The notes beneath the pieces are model-generated. The model did not search any database. It was not told where the DNA came from and was given only the letters and a program-made list of their open reading frames with translations. 64,000 nt of DNA, from positions 34,287 to 98,286 of the forward strand of contig CAJNOL010000851.1 of NCBI GenBank assembly GCA_905250125.1. Direction: 5' to 3'. The position numbers and the translations under genes were made by a program. Origin of the DNA: Rotaria sordida (taxonomy: Eukaryota; Rotifera; Eurotatoria; Philodinida; Philodinidae). Shown piece by piece: positions 11,087 through 22,389 of the stretch. Every line of letters begins with the position of its first letter. The first letter of the stretch is position 1.

Positions 11087-11811
11087 AATTCAGTTGTATT
11101 TTGTCCATTAGCACAGTTTAAGAAGTCTTATGATTGTATACATTATTTTTGGACAATATATCATGTTGAAAGAATTCATTAATGTATCTGACTAGCTAAT
11201 TATCTATTTGAGGCCTATGATGTCTGCAGTGATGATGTAAAATTTTCTTGATTACCTGTTCTCGTAAATATAGTTCATGTAATAAAAATGAAGACATTTT
11301 TTGTTTTCTTTCTCCATATCATTAGCTGAGCTATGTGTTATAACATGCATGATTGTTTACTTTCATTACTTTGAAATCAGTATAAATAAGAAAAATTTTG
11401 ACTCTTACATATGCAAAAAGTAACCATTTATTTTTTTTTCACATATAGAAATACTTTATAGAAACTTTTCCATGTGGTTGAAATTGCTTAAAAATAAATA
11501 ATGTTATTCTGATTGATTAGTCCACTTAATTATGAGATGATATTGCGATGAGATCATCGAAAAGGACGATTTTTCCTCGATTTCTATTGAAAATGACGAT
11601 TCATGAATGACATTTCGTCGATTCTTAATTTGTACTCTACTGAAATTCTCTCCGACAGTCGTTTTGACTAACGACTATCATTAGTTTGATATGTGCTACA
11701 TGTCATGCATATAGTAACAACGATCATGAAGTTTTCCAATGCATAGTATAAAAATGAAATAGTATGTTGCATGACAATTGTTTAAGACAATGTTTAATAT
11801 TTACAAAACTA

Positions 11812-11990
11812 CTTAGGGCAATCCAAAAGTAGTGTCGCCGATACTGTAATTTCTTATAAAAAGCTTTAAGAAATTTTCTCTCTCTATAGTCTGATAGAGA
11901 AAAGAATGCTCTACTTTTCTATGCTATTTTATCATACTTCAACTAATATCATGATAATAAATTTTTGATAAGATTTGTTTTTTTGAATAA
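11812..11990. mobile_element. Orphan end of a mariner-like inverted-repeat element
   Basis: After a TA dinucleotide (11810-11811) the sequence CTTAGGGCAATCCAAAAGTA begins. About 180 bp follow that match the terminal repeat of the element at 21466-22387 (shared TGATAGAGAAAA, CTATGCTATTT, ATCATACTTCA). The opposite end was not found nearby, so this is a truncated copy. Confidence 0.65.
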
Positions 11991-12999
11991 TCTTTGATAA
12001 AAACAAGGTAGAGAGCTGCGACTTTCATTGTTCGAAAGAGGAGATGAAGATGGATTGAATTATGTATTATACATTTTTCTAGTATATTGTCTAATCTTTG
12101 TTTAATCAATTTTCTAAGTATGGGGAAAATGGTTTCTTATAAAAAAGAAAGCAAAAAACTTTTTTACAGAAAGTACCAGAAAAATATTATCGATCGATTA
12201 TTTCCAAAACAGAACAAAAATTCGTTGATTTAAAGCAAGATTACTTATTGTATTATCAATATTGAATGACAAAGTATTAATAGAATGAATATTAACAATG
12301 AGTTGAACCAATTGATTAAGACGAACATCTAGTAGACATAGACAAACATCGAATATTGATACATTGACGGACAAAGAGATGAAACTCGATGAGAAACAAG
12401 TAGTCGAAGATCGACAATACAATGAAAGTCTTAAATGTGCATTTTTATTGAAGCGATTAAATATGAAAGTATAGAATATTTGTGCATAAGTTAAAGATGT
12501 GTACAGAGACATCTATGAATAAATCATTTGATGATGATCTTCTTTTTTTACTACATGGAATAACGAGTGTGAAATACTTTGAATAAACGAGCCATGAATA
12601 ATCCATTTGAATATGTATTGAAATTATCATTTCAATTTCAAAGAGATCGAAAGTCACAAATAGATATCATATAAAGATTGGAATAGTTGCAAGCAAATAA
12701 AATACTGTACAAAAATTTTTGATAATAAAAAGTGAAAAGTTAAAAATAAGGATCTATGTTTCATTTTATTTCATTCAATGCTTGCTTAAGATACTTGCCA
12801 TGATTATTAATATAATATTCAATTCTTTCTAACAATTAGTTAAAAGTTTTTTCAATACATTCCTGAAACTTCTTTAGAAACTGCATTAGTAAGACATTCA
12901 TTATTTATTTTTTTGATCAGTTAATTTATGTATAGAAATTCAAAGATCTTCACAATATGAACTAGGTAGTTTCTAAAGACATTGAGCTACTCTTCTGAG

Positions 13000-13135
13000 A
13001 AACTAATAGAACTCCAAAAGTTCCATAAATTCTAAGAGTTTCTTAAGTTTCGTGAATTCTTGGATCTCTTGAATTCGTTAATTCGCTTGAGTTCTGCACG
13101 TTCTCGAGTTCTTTAATTTCTCGAAGTTCTCTATA
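13000..13135. repeat. Degenerate ~11-bp TTCTCGAGTTC-like repeat
   Basis: Variants of GAATTC/GAGTTC alternate with TTCTTGG, TTCGTTAA, TCTCGAG and similar blocks with roughly 10-13 bp spacing. The array is poorly conserved. Confidence 0.4.
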
Positions 13136-14569
13136 AACATTAAGTCACAGTAAATTTTATGGTATACTCACGTAAGTTTTTATATCGATCGTAGGTATCT
13201 AGAATTCAGAAAGTTCCAAGAACTGAAAATTTATAGGATTTGATCACTCCTGTTTTCTAATATTTTGCTCCTCTATGTTCATTGTAAAGAAGCATTCGCA
13301 AATTCACATAAGAGATTTTATCATAATATTTTTGTTGATAATTTGGTATCCAAGAACAATGACTTGTCCTTCTTTTTCTGATTAAATAATCGTTTCAAGA
13401 TTATTTTTCTGAAAATGCTAAAAGCATTCTTTATTTTTCTTCCGATTGATCAGATTAAATGACATTTCTATCATATCTTCATTTTCTTTCTAATAGAGAG
13501 ATAGAATCATGTTTATATAGTATCTTTCTTTTCTCTCTCATGCTGTTTTTCCTGTTCTTATTTCAATTTCAAATAATTAGTCAAAAAATAATTAACACAA
13601 ATTATTTCTTTTCTTCTGTAATGTCCTCTGTTCATTTTTCTACATCTCTCTATTATGCATTCTCTTATGTAGGTTTATCTCTCATATTTAAAAAGATCTC
13701 ATAATTTGAAATAAGAATCAAGTTTAACATTGTGATACCATTTCATGAATCTTTTCAAGTGCAAACATGCTGAGTACTATTTCAATGACACGTTCTTTTT
13801 CACAAAAAAGAAAAATTCCCGTCCAAACTCTCAGAACTCAAAAAAAGTTTAGAAAATAGTACTGAAATCTAGGATTGGAATGAATTCTCTATGAAAGATT
13901 TTTCTTCGATTAAATTTCAATTTCACCTTATAATGTGAACTTATATAAAATCGAAGTTTGATAATGATAATTATTTCTGTATAGACGATCACATTTTTAT
14001 TCTCTATCATGACTGTACTGATATTGGTAGCACTACCCGCTGAACTTATATTATGTGAAGTAATGACATTCTGGCTTCCATCATAATGCTTTTCTATTAT
14101 TACAACATACAATGTATGAAGAATATGACGTTCGGAATAGAAAATCAAGATTATGCGATTCATCAGAATGTTATAATCTACTATCGATGTCCACATCTAA
14201 CGATGGTAGTCGTGATGACATGATACAATTTTCATGATCATCCAAAAATTTTGTATTGCAATTCAAATATGAATGAATGATGTTCGTACAGGATTTAAAG
14301 AAAGGTTCCTTTTTACATCCATTTCAAACTCTGCTTCTATGATTGTCAATGTATATGTTCGCTAGTTTTTCTTTTATAATAAAGAAAGTATATATCGAAT
14401 TAATCTTTGCTTTATTTGATATTTAGTTATTATTAAAATAATGATTTCTTAATTCTGCATTGATTTTAATCACAATACAAAAAGAGACAGAAAATAAATT
14501 CATAGAATAGACATAAAAATATTTTTCTTTTTTCTTTCTCTGGATCGTTTTGCAGATATTTTGACATAA

Positions 14570-14992
14570 TTACTCAGTTGCTCGTTTGGCATAAATAATA
14601 TAAAGTGGGCCAACAGTATCACCATCTCGAATATATAGATCAATTATTGTTTCATTCATTGATAATGGTATTGGTATTTTTTCTGATTGCCAATATTGTT
14701 TTTCAGATAATGTTTGAAAAAATTCACCATCTTGAGTCAAAACAATTTCAGCCGTTTTACTCTTCGGTTGGCCAGCAAACAGGTAGAAAGCTACATGTGG
14801 TCCATAAATTTTACTTGGAGGAGGAATAGTAAAGGAGTGTAAATAGGTGCCACGTTTATATGGTGGTGTTAATTTTAAAGCTGGCTCATGAATCATTGAT
14901 GGAAATAAATAATCAAGTTCCCAATCAGGTTGAAATTGTTCAGCATTTATTAAGATAATAAAAAGAAGAAGTGAGCAAAATCTTAGCAACAT
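14570..14992 (-). CDS. Small secreted protein, no family recognised
   Basis: A 140-residue single-exon frame on the minus strand. I place the start at the ATG at 14992-14990: the longer frame begins at a GTG, and this ATG puts MLLRFCSLLLFIILINAEQF at the N-terminus, a clear signal peptide cleaved near Ala19. The mature ~120 residues have no second hydrophobic segment. They contain a proline-rich stretch (TPPYKRG, IPPPSKIYGPH) and then beta-type sequence with YLFAGQPKSKTAEIVLTQDG and IDLYIRDGDTVGPLYIIY. No cysteine occurs in the mature part, so disulfide bonding is not expected. An extracellular or secretory-pathway role is inferred; the molecular function is unknown. It stands alone between gene-poor stretches. 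Confidence 0.65.
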   Translation of the reverse strand: MLLRFCSLLLFIILINAEQFQPDWELDYLFPSMIHEPALKLTPPYKRGTYLHSFTIPPPSKIYGPHVAFYLFAGQPKSKTAEIVLTQDGEFFQTLSEKQYWQSEKIPIPLSMNETIIDLYIRDGDTVGPLYIIYAKRATE

Positions 14993-16477
14993 AGTAACAA
15001 AGGAAAATTCAAACACAATAAAAGTTTATTTTATATGTACTTATATTTTCTTCTCTTTATAAATCAATCTTACTTAAGCCTTTCAAAGCCTCCTATTAAT
15101 TTCAATGATGCATTCGAAATAGAATATAAAAAAATATTTGACACGCTTTCTTTTCCAATCAAACGATAGCTAAATCGAACTAATTTAGATTCACAAACAG
15201 GTGTGTGCTCGTCATTCACTTTTATTAGGATTGTATATCGAAATGAAAACAAAAAAATTTATGTGCCATCAAGATTAAAACATCGAATTTCATTATTACA
15301 GAAAATAAAATAATATAAATGAATTATACTCGTGAAAATGAAAACATTTCATCAAAAAATGGTCTTTAGAAGAGAATTTACATATTACAGAAAGTGTTCA
15401 ACTTTCCAGATGTTAAAATCAATTTTTTTTTTCGCTTTTGGTTTTTCATTGCTAATATAGCTTCGCAGTGCCCTTTGTCAAATGTTATGTCAATGAGGAC
15501 TCTTCATTGTTAGTTTGTACTTTTATTAAATCCAACTCTCGAAATCCCTAGCAGAAAAACTGTCGTTGCGATTATTCTTCATATACAACATTTTCCTAAT
15601 GATAATGATTATTTCTCATTCTAGAGGTGCCGATAACGTGGATCATAGATCTCTAACATCGCTGAAAATGCCCAATTTTTGATCACTTTCGTTGGAGAAA
15701 AAACATCCTGATAGATTATATGAAAATTTCTTTTCATTTTTCTCAAAATCAATTTTTAGAGACAAAATTACAGAATTGTCCCCGTTTCTCCGACATAGTA
15801 CGTTCGATCGAGTTAAAATATTTTTCTTTTACAGATACTGAATACTGTTTTAAACGTTTACTTTATTTTTGTTTTGAAAAATATTGCATCGTTGATTGTT
15901 AGAAAATTTTACCAAGAAAGTTCTAGTGAAAAAAAAACATGTATTTCTGGAAGCACGCTGAAGATTTTGATATTTATAATTGAATAGAAGGAGATAAAAA
16001 GAAGCCAAAAAAGTCGGCACTCCAAGCAGTGTCTAATATCTGTAAAAGAAGTTCCAGCTCTATCGGATGAGTTGCGACTGACGAGGAAACCGTCCGAAGT
16101 AATTCACCACTTTTGAGCTCATACTTTGGGTATATAGAGGAACTTCTAGACTATAACAACCCGAAAAGAATTCAGGCCCATGACCTTTCTGTCCTGAGAT
16201 ATTGAATTTTCAAGTTCCTAGATAATACAACGATTTTGACCATGTATCTCACTGTATCATATCACAAACGAAAACGTACTATAAGTTAAAAATTTTCTGA
16301 TAAATATATATCATTGCTATGGTCTACACTAGTCTTTTTCATGAATTATAGTGATGACATATTGAAGGTTTTACTGATGAGGGAAGGTCCCCAACTGTCC
16401 CCTCGCTTTTGAATCGAATATATGCCCAAACGATAGACCTCAGTGAGTTATTAAACATCCTACAAGGGTTCGGTTTC
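14993..16477. other. Gene-poor region up to assembly gap
   Basis: Short frames only. A 60-residue minus-strand frame at 15070-15252 looks compositionally protein-like but has no recognisable motif or splice context. Nothing else is supported. Confidence 0.4.
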
Positions 16478-16577
16478 NNNNNNNNNNNNNNNNNNNNNNN
16501 NNNNNNNNNNNNNNNNNNNNNNNNNNNNNNNNNNNNNNNNNNNNNNNNNNNNNNNNNNNNNNNNNNNNNNNNNNNNN
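16478..16577. other. Assembly gap (100 N)
   Basis: Exactly 100 N, the usual placeholder for a gap of unknown size. It removes the 5' part of the GPCR gene that resumes at 16578. Confidence 0.99.
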
Positions 16578-17092
16578 TAATCATTATTTTTTGGTTCGGT
16601 CATTCTGTTCCTTATTTAGTTTATGCAGAACTTTTACCAAGTTTAACTACAGGTTTAATATCTTGTTCATTTATTCCAAATAAAGAATTTACTAATTATC
16701 GAATGTATATTACACTTCCTATTTACACTGGCTTATTTCCAAGTTTAATTCTTGTAATAATAGGTATAATGACATATAAAAATATAAACACATTACAAAT
16801 AAATCGTCAACGTCAATTACTTCAAAAACAATTAACATCAATGATGCTTATGCAAATTCCAATACTACTTTTTACAATATTACCATATATTGCATTTACA
16901 GAATATACATTGCTTACTACAACTATGATTAAATCTCAAGATAAAAAAAATATTGAAAATTTATTTGCCAATATTTTTCCACTTATTTTTTACATAACAT
17001 TTGCATGTCCATTTTTTGTCTTTTTTGCATCATCAAAATCATTTAGACAAGAAGCAAAAATGTTTTTTTTCATGTCAATTATTCATCAATAA
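16578..17092 (+). CDS. Orphan 7-TM GPCR (rhodopsin-like), 3' part
   Basis: The frame emerges directly from the gap and runs 171 codons to a TAA. It starts inside a hydrophobic segment (IIIFWFGHSVPYLVY), then has an extracellular loop with a Cys (LISCSFIP). Three further membrane helices follow: TYTGLFPSLILVIIGIMTY-like TM5, MMLMQIPILLFTILPYIAF (TM6) and IFPLIFYITFACPFFVFF (TM7). A basic intracellular loop (NRQRQLLQKQL) lies between TM5 and TM6, and a short tail with FRQEAK follows TM7. This is the layout of TM4 to the tail of a family A-type receptor. The NPxxY motif is not recognisable, as in many lineage-expanded orphan receptors. The ligand is unknown. The codons before the gap are unrelated to this frame. 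Confidence 0.65.
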
Positions 17093-17603
17093 TCAAATTC
17101 AGTCTCATTCAACAGCCACTACTAAAAATACCAAAGGAGATTTACGAGCTATTGAAAAATAGATAATATATCTATATTTGACATAACTTATTCAATGCAA
17201 TGTTGTCTGTCTGTCTATCTGTCTCTTGATATTTATCACAAAATTATTTTTGTTCTTTTCAAAGAAATAAAATTATCCTTTTTAGTATAATGCGTTTATA
17301 CAAATGATCTTATTGAAGAATATTTGTTGTTAGAAATAATCACATTAATAGACCTCGCAAGGATAATATTTTCTATGTCTTCACCATATGATGGTATGAT
17401 GGTGAATTTAGAGAAACCCTGACTTTATGTAACAGAGGAAGTAACAACTTCGTTTTTCAACAACCATCGTGAGTGTGAATGCCATTCAGCAGCAAAAGTA
17501 TTGAGAGATTTTATAAGCCTTACGCGATAATAATTCTCTCCAACATCTAGACAGATAGAGACCTCGAAAAGGCACGAATTTTATGAATCAATGGAATAAA
17601 CTT

Positions 17604-17714
17604 AGTGGCGTAGTCAGAAAAAAAATCGTAAAAGGGCTCAAGCACGTTTCAACAGAACTCTACCGTTTGTTGAGGGGATTGAGCTCCCTCTGGCTCCTAT
17701 CTGGTTGCACCACT
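17604..17714. mobile_element. 111-bp MITE
   Basis: Ends AGTGGCGTAGTCAG and CTGGTTGCACCACT are inverted repeats of each other (11 of 14 match). They are flanked by ACTT on both sides (17600-17603, 17715-17718), a likely 4-bp target duplication. The interior (GGGCTCAAGC, GAGCTCCCTCTGGCTCC) has no coding capacity. Confidence 0.6.
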
Positions 17715-19386
17715 ACTTTCTATCCGTCTATTTCTTAGTTTACTTGTTATTGCGATGTTGATACTTTCAATCTACACCGCTTTGGGTATAGAAATCAAGA
17801 GTAAAACTGTGAAGATTGTAACACAAGCACAATATGAAGAACTTGAAAGGTAATATAGTGATACGTTGCAATGTTCATGTACCAAAAGTTCTATCCGCTA
17901 CACAATTTTTATCAAAATTGTTCCATCATTTCATCAAGTATGTTTTAGTGACTTTGTGCAATAGAGATCAGAAATAGCAATCAGTCAAATCCAAGAAAGT
18001 ATTAAATACTGAATTCCGACAATTTCAAATCGATTCTTACGACAGATTACTTCCTATTCACAGCTAGAATATATATTTCGTAGAAATCTTAATGCGTTTT
18101 AATAAGTATTTAGCACTTGAATAAATAGTGATCTTATAGTTTTAGCCAATACTGCATATAGGTGACATGAAAATGATGAAATTGATTATTCACTGACAGA
18201 AACAAAACATAGATTTGATCTGCCTGAACAAAATAAATTACAGTTGTTATGTCATTTACTTTCATTTCATCATTTTCTCGGATACTTTGATAGTCATTGA
18301 CGATTACAAAATAGGCGAGCGCATGTATATAATGAAATTAATAAGAACATTGGACGGTAAGACTAATGATTCGATATATTAGAAATGAAATCTATTGACG
18401 TCATTGTTTTTGTCCTTGACACATTACATAAAAATGAGTTTTCGAAAGAATTTATGTTTGATCGACAAATATATTTGTTCAAAATTGCATGAGTTTCTTC
18501 TACTCGTTTTTGAAAGATTTATTATACACGAGTAAAACGATATAGTATCTTAAATTATATTGATTAAAAATAATGGCATTTCTTGCCTTTTTAGCTCTAA
18601 ACTTCAGTGTCTACAAAGTGTGTCTGTTGACCAGAATAGTAATTCATTTCTATACTCTACAAGTTATTCTAATGAAAAAAGTTCTGAAAGAAAAGAATGA
18701 TGCCAGCTGCATGTGTTTTTATTGGAGAACTGGGAAAAAACCCAGTGTATTTGTATCTAAAAATACAGCATGTAAACGATTATTTCTTCTTTAATATTCA
18801 TTTTCCTGCTCACTACCAATTGGATAGATTGAAATATTCGAAAAAAATTTACAGACAAATATTTTATTTCTTCATATTTTGAAAAAAAAACTAGAACAAA
18901 TATTGAATTACACATCTACGTTCAGTTCAAGCTAAAATAAAAATAATAGTTTCTTTTTCTTTGTTCTATTCGAAGAGTGTAGTTTGAAGTGCAAAAATAT
19001 AAATTGTAATATCTTGAAACTTTTCATGAACACGCTGCTATTAGAAGTACTTTCAACACATGCACCAAACCTTTACTTTTTCATATAAATTCAATAAACA
19101 AATTTTTAAATATCAAAAACGACTGTTGTATCATTACTCAGTTTATTGTTATTGAATCCGCTCTTTTTTTTTTCACATATTTTGCCAACGTTTTTTTTTT
19201 CAAACGAAATTCAAGCACATGTAACAATGTCGGCAGTTACTCATTTTTGTAAACTTCATGACCTATTCTAATAATAGGACTATTCTGCTCATAGGTTATT
19301 ATTCTCTTACTTGCAGGCACGATTACAGAATTGGAAAAAAGAAAAATATAGGCGAGAAAGTTTTATTTTCATATGAAGCGGCTGAG
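17715..19386. other. Gene-poor region with a duplicated promoter relic
   Basis: No supported gene. Near its 3' end, 18731-18815 is a diverged duplicate of the promoter at 19387. Confidence 0.4.
18731..18815 (+). promoter_or_regulatory. Relic copy of the 19387 promoter
   Basis: TGGGAAAAAACCCAGTGTAT is identical to the block at 19387. The following ~60 bp align with it (CTAAAAATACAG for CTATAAATACGG, then GATTATTTCTTC for GATCGTTTCTTC). The TATA box is degraded and no ORF follows, so this looks like a dead duplicate. Confidence 0.55.
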
Positions 19387-19420
19387 TGGGAAAAAACCCA
19401 GTGTATTCATACTATAAATA
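19387..19420 (+). promoter_or_regulatory. TATA promoter with TGGG(A6)CCCA element
   Basis: A small palindrome TGGGAAAAAACCCA (19387-19400) lies just before a TATAAATA box (19413-19420). It sits ~127 bp upstream of the ATG at 19547. The same arrangement is preserved in a second copy at 18731, which argues for a functional unit. Confidence 0.5.
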
Positions 19421-19546
19421 CGGTGCGTAAATGATCGTTTCTTCTATAATATTCATTTCTTTTTCACTCTACAAAACCAAATTCAAATAAGTAAGCAGAA
19501 ATTATAGCTAAACTTTATCTGACCTATCTGATAAATTTGTATTAAG

Positions 19547-19750
19547 ATGTCCTCCAGTCAAGGATCATCATCTACAGCTGTCGATAAAGCAGCAAATGAC
19601 AACAAATCGAACCAATGCAATCCAAACAACGCTGAAAATCGTGGTCATGAATCAGGCTATACAGGCACAGGTGATAAAGCTGATTTGGACAATCATGCAA
19701 ACCAGCTAAATTCAAATAATCCGAACTATCAATCAAGTGGTTCGAAATAA
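19547..19750 (+). CDS. Small hydrophilic (hydrophilin-like) protein
   Basis: 67 residues, single exon, beginning MSSSQGSSSTAVDKAANDNK. It is almost entirely polar (Asn, Ser, Asp, Lys, Gln), about 9% Gly, one Cys, no hydrophobic segment and no signal peptide, so it is predicted to be disordered and cytosolic. Very hydrophilic, Gly-containing short proteins of this kind are called hydrophilins and are often tied to water stress. A desiccation role would suit a bdelloid but is only inferred. A TATA box lies 127 bp upstream, and a polyadenylation-like AATAAA sequence variant (AATAATAAA) follows near 19827. The short length leaves some doubt; the clean promoter and coding-like composition support it. 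Confidence 0.55.
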   Translation: MSSSQGSSSTAVDKAANDNKSNQCNPNNAENRGHESGYTGTGDKADLDNHANQLNSNNPNYQSSGSK

Positions 19751-21463
19751 CTGAAAAACATATATAAACATCGTATTTTTCGTCATTAATTTTCAGCTAT
19801 GTAACTTATTCTCGCCTATTTCTTTAATAATAAACTAGAAGAAACGTTTTTGATGATTTTACGCTCATCTTTGATCAACTCCAACAGATCAAAATGTGAT
19901 ATTGTCCTTATCTACATTATTTCTTAATTTTAAAGTTCCGATTGTTGGCAGTTTTCAGCTCACAATGACAAATAAACGTCTCAGTTCATTTAAGCCATAA
20001 CGTTTCTATCTGTGCCAATAGATACAAACATGAAAATAACGGGAAAATAAAAACAGAAGTGTATGTCTCACGTTCGTTTAGATCTCTTTAACAACCCAAT
20101 GAATCAGAAAAGAAAAGACAAATAGAATCGCAGAGAGTTCTACATCAATGATAACATTATAGTGATAACAACTATAGGTATAGTCAGTGATGTGCAGTCT
20201 ACATTCTATTAAACGAGGAAGGAAGGAAAATACGACTTGCAATTTTCATGCATTGTGTCGAAAAATTATTTGTTCATTCTACCTCCTATCTCAGCTAAGA
20301 TAGTTTCTTGAAGTAAATTAAATTATATACACAGCACTTTGAATGATCACGGAACTGTGTACAAGTATCGACACGCCATCGATCAATGTCTATTGAGTCT
20401 GACAAAAGTCTTAGAAGAGAAGAAATTAGATGGAAAGTAGATTTGATAGATGAATGTTGTCTTCGTATCAACATTACACTTTGTCTGAATATCGAAATAG
20501 AATTACCGAAGTCGAGAAAGATATTCGTCGATTATCGTTTCAATTTGATTGTCTTATGCAAATTAACTGTTATCACTAGTCGAATTTTCCACAACAAGTG
20601 AGAGAGTGCAGGTATAGGTGTAGGTGTGGAGTATAAGGCTGTGAGTATAGGTGCACGTGTGAGTTTTGCCTTGACTCACATCCACACTCCATAAAATGAA
20701 AGGTTCGAATTGATTACATGGTTGAGCACAGTTGGAAGCTGAGCAACTGATTAATCATCATTTGTTGTCGATAATTTTGGTGTCTCTATAGAGTTTTGAT
20801 CGTTGCTTAGATTATTTCCTATCGCATGTGGTTCGACTACAAGATTTTCGTTGTTATGATGATTGACATCAATAATCTTCTGACATTCCACGAGGAAATT
20901 CGACGATGAATAGGTTCGAATAATCAATACTCATCTGAAAAATATTTAACAATTCGATTCGGTTTTAGTTTCTTAATGTTGTTAACAGCATATCAATTGG
21001 TTCTGAGAATACAAAAAAAGAAGTAATGTGTATAACAATTTCATCATCACAACAACTTTTCTTGTAAATATCGTTACTTTTGATTCGTTCTTACTCTTAT
21101 ACTATTTCTTTTGATTTAAATCAGAATATTGATACCATATACAGAGAAGAATTACAAATTATTCTATCCGATTCACGTTCATTAGCTGATAGAAATAGAC
21201 AACTCAGATGATTGTCAACCATAGTGTTAACTGAAAAATCTTATATTCAAGTGAAGTTTTCCCCTTCTCAATTTTGTAACACAGTTGAAATTACATTTAA
21301 ATCTTTTGAAAAATCATAAAATAGTTGTCCGTAGAACAGACTGAAGTAAGATTCGATGAATAAAGATATAATGAATATCGTGTTTTAGAAATGTCTACAG
21401 AAAATATGGATGTCTTTGTCCAACAAGGATGTTTGATGACTACAGTGCTAGAATGTGGAGATA
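19751..21463. other. Gene-poor region, possible decayed coding pieces
   Basis: Around 20440-20580 one frame reads LSEYRNRITEVEKDIRRLSF, a coiled-coil-like string, and 21120-21215 reads YREELQIILSDSRSLADRNR. Both are interrupted by stops and have no recognisable start or splice frame. They may be remnants of one gene. Nothing is intact. Confidence 0.3.
20601..20690. repeat. GT/CA-rich imperfect palindrome
   Basis: GGTATAGGTGTAGGTGTGGA and GTGAGTATAGGTGCACGTG on the left face TGACTCACATCCACACTCC on the right. It is one of the clearest members of the dispersed family. Confidence 0.6.
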
Positions 21464-21465
21464 TA

Positions 21466-22387
21466 CTTAGGGGTATCCCAAAGTAGTGGCAACGACATTT
21501 TAGTACCACTTAGTAAGCTTGATAAAAGTTTCTTTTTACACAGGATGATAGAGAAAAAAATTCTCTTTCTTTCTATGCTATTTGATCATACTTCACATAA
21601 TATAATGGTAATAAATTTCCAGTAAGATTCGTTTCATTATCACTCGTGCCCGTTATAAGTTTGCATTGCAGTTTTCAATTTTTTTGTGTGCGGTATTAAG
21701 AAGCAGAGTATACTAAAAGATGCAGCGTGAAAAGCTCTACAATCCACATATTACTACGTATTTTATAGTTGCACTTTATGTGTTTAGAATGGACAAACTT
21801 TTAGCGCTCAAGCGTCTATCATGGAGAAAAGATAACTTTTTTGATACATAACGAATTCATTTTTTGTTATGTCATCGTTCCATTACGAAAATGCTTTATC
21901 AGAAGAAAAGTAAAACACACACAAGATGCAGCGTGAAAAGCTGTACAATCTGCACAGTAAAACTGATTGTAATTGCTTTCAAAAAGAACACATTTCTATG
22001 CGATCAACCTTTGCAATGCTCAAAATCTGATCTCTCAAAATGTTGTCCACTTTGAAAACAAAAAGTACAACTATGGAGTAAGTGCTCTTATGTAAATTGT
22101 AGAGCTTTTCGTGCTGCATCTTACGGTATGTTTCGATCATTGATGCAATGTATTAAGGGACGGAAAATTAATCTGTCTTACTCGTTATAAACCAGTATGA
22201 CGGGCACGAATGATAACGAAACGAATCTTACTGGAAATTTATTACCATTATATTATGTGAAGTATGATCAAATAGCATAGAAAGAAAGAGAATTTTTTTC
22301 TCTATCATCCTGTGTAAAAAGAAACTTTTATCAAGCTTACTAAGTGGTACTAAAATGTCGTTGCCACTACTTTTGGATACCCCTAAG
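21466..22387. mobile_element. 922-bp mariner-like non-autonomous element with 189-bp inverted repeats
   Basis: Left arm 21466-21654 and right arm 22199-22387 are near-perfect inverted repeats beginning CTTAGGGGTATCC and ending GGATACCCCTAAG, each bordered by TA (21464-21465, 22388-22389). TA duplication and the CTTAGGG...CAAAAGTAGTG type of end fit the Tc1/mariner group. The interior has no transposase. It carries AGATGCAGCGTGAAAAGCT twice directly (about 21718 and 21924) and once inverted near 22100. Confidence 0.85.
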
Positions 22388-22389
22388 TA

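Larger units (their letters stand above)
8906..11648. repeat. Segmental duplication, copy 2 (interrupted)
   Basis: Second copy of the 3231-5170 segment, same strand, 5.7 kb downstream. It is collinear except for an 852-bp insertion at 10235-11086 and small indels. One of these removes a run of 8 codons from the peptide-coding repeat. Confidence 0.9.
11649..14569. other. Gene-poor region with a mariner-like end
   Basis: No supported gene. Around 12200-12480, a plus-strand stretch reads like degraded coding sequence in pieces (KEMKLDEKQVVEDRQYNESL) but has many stops and no recognisable family. It also holds the element end at 11812 and a degenerate repeat at 13000-13135. Confidence 0.4.

Noticed and set aside
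16339..16584. Open frames spanning the N gap on both strands
   Set aside because: The frame passes through unknown bases; the left flank is unrelated to the GPCR sequence on the right.
20386..20601. 71-codon plus-strand frame
   Set aside because: A different frame over the same bases looks more protein-like and is itself interrupted; no motif or splice site supports either.
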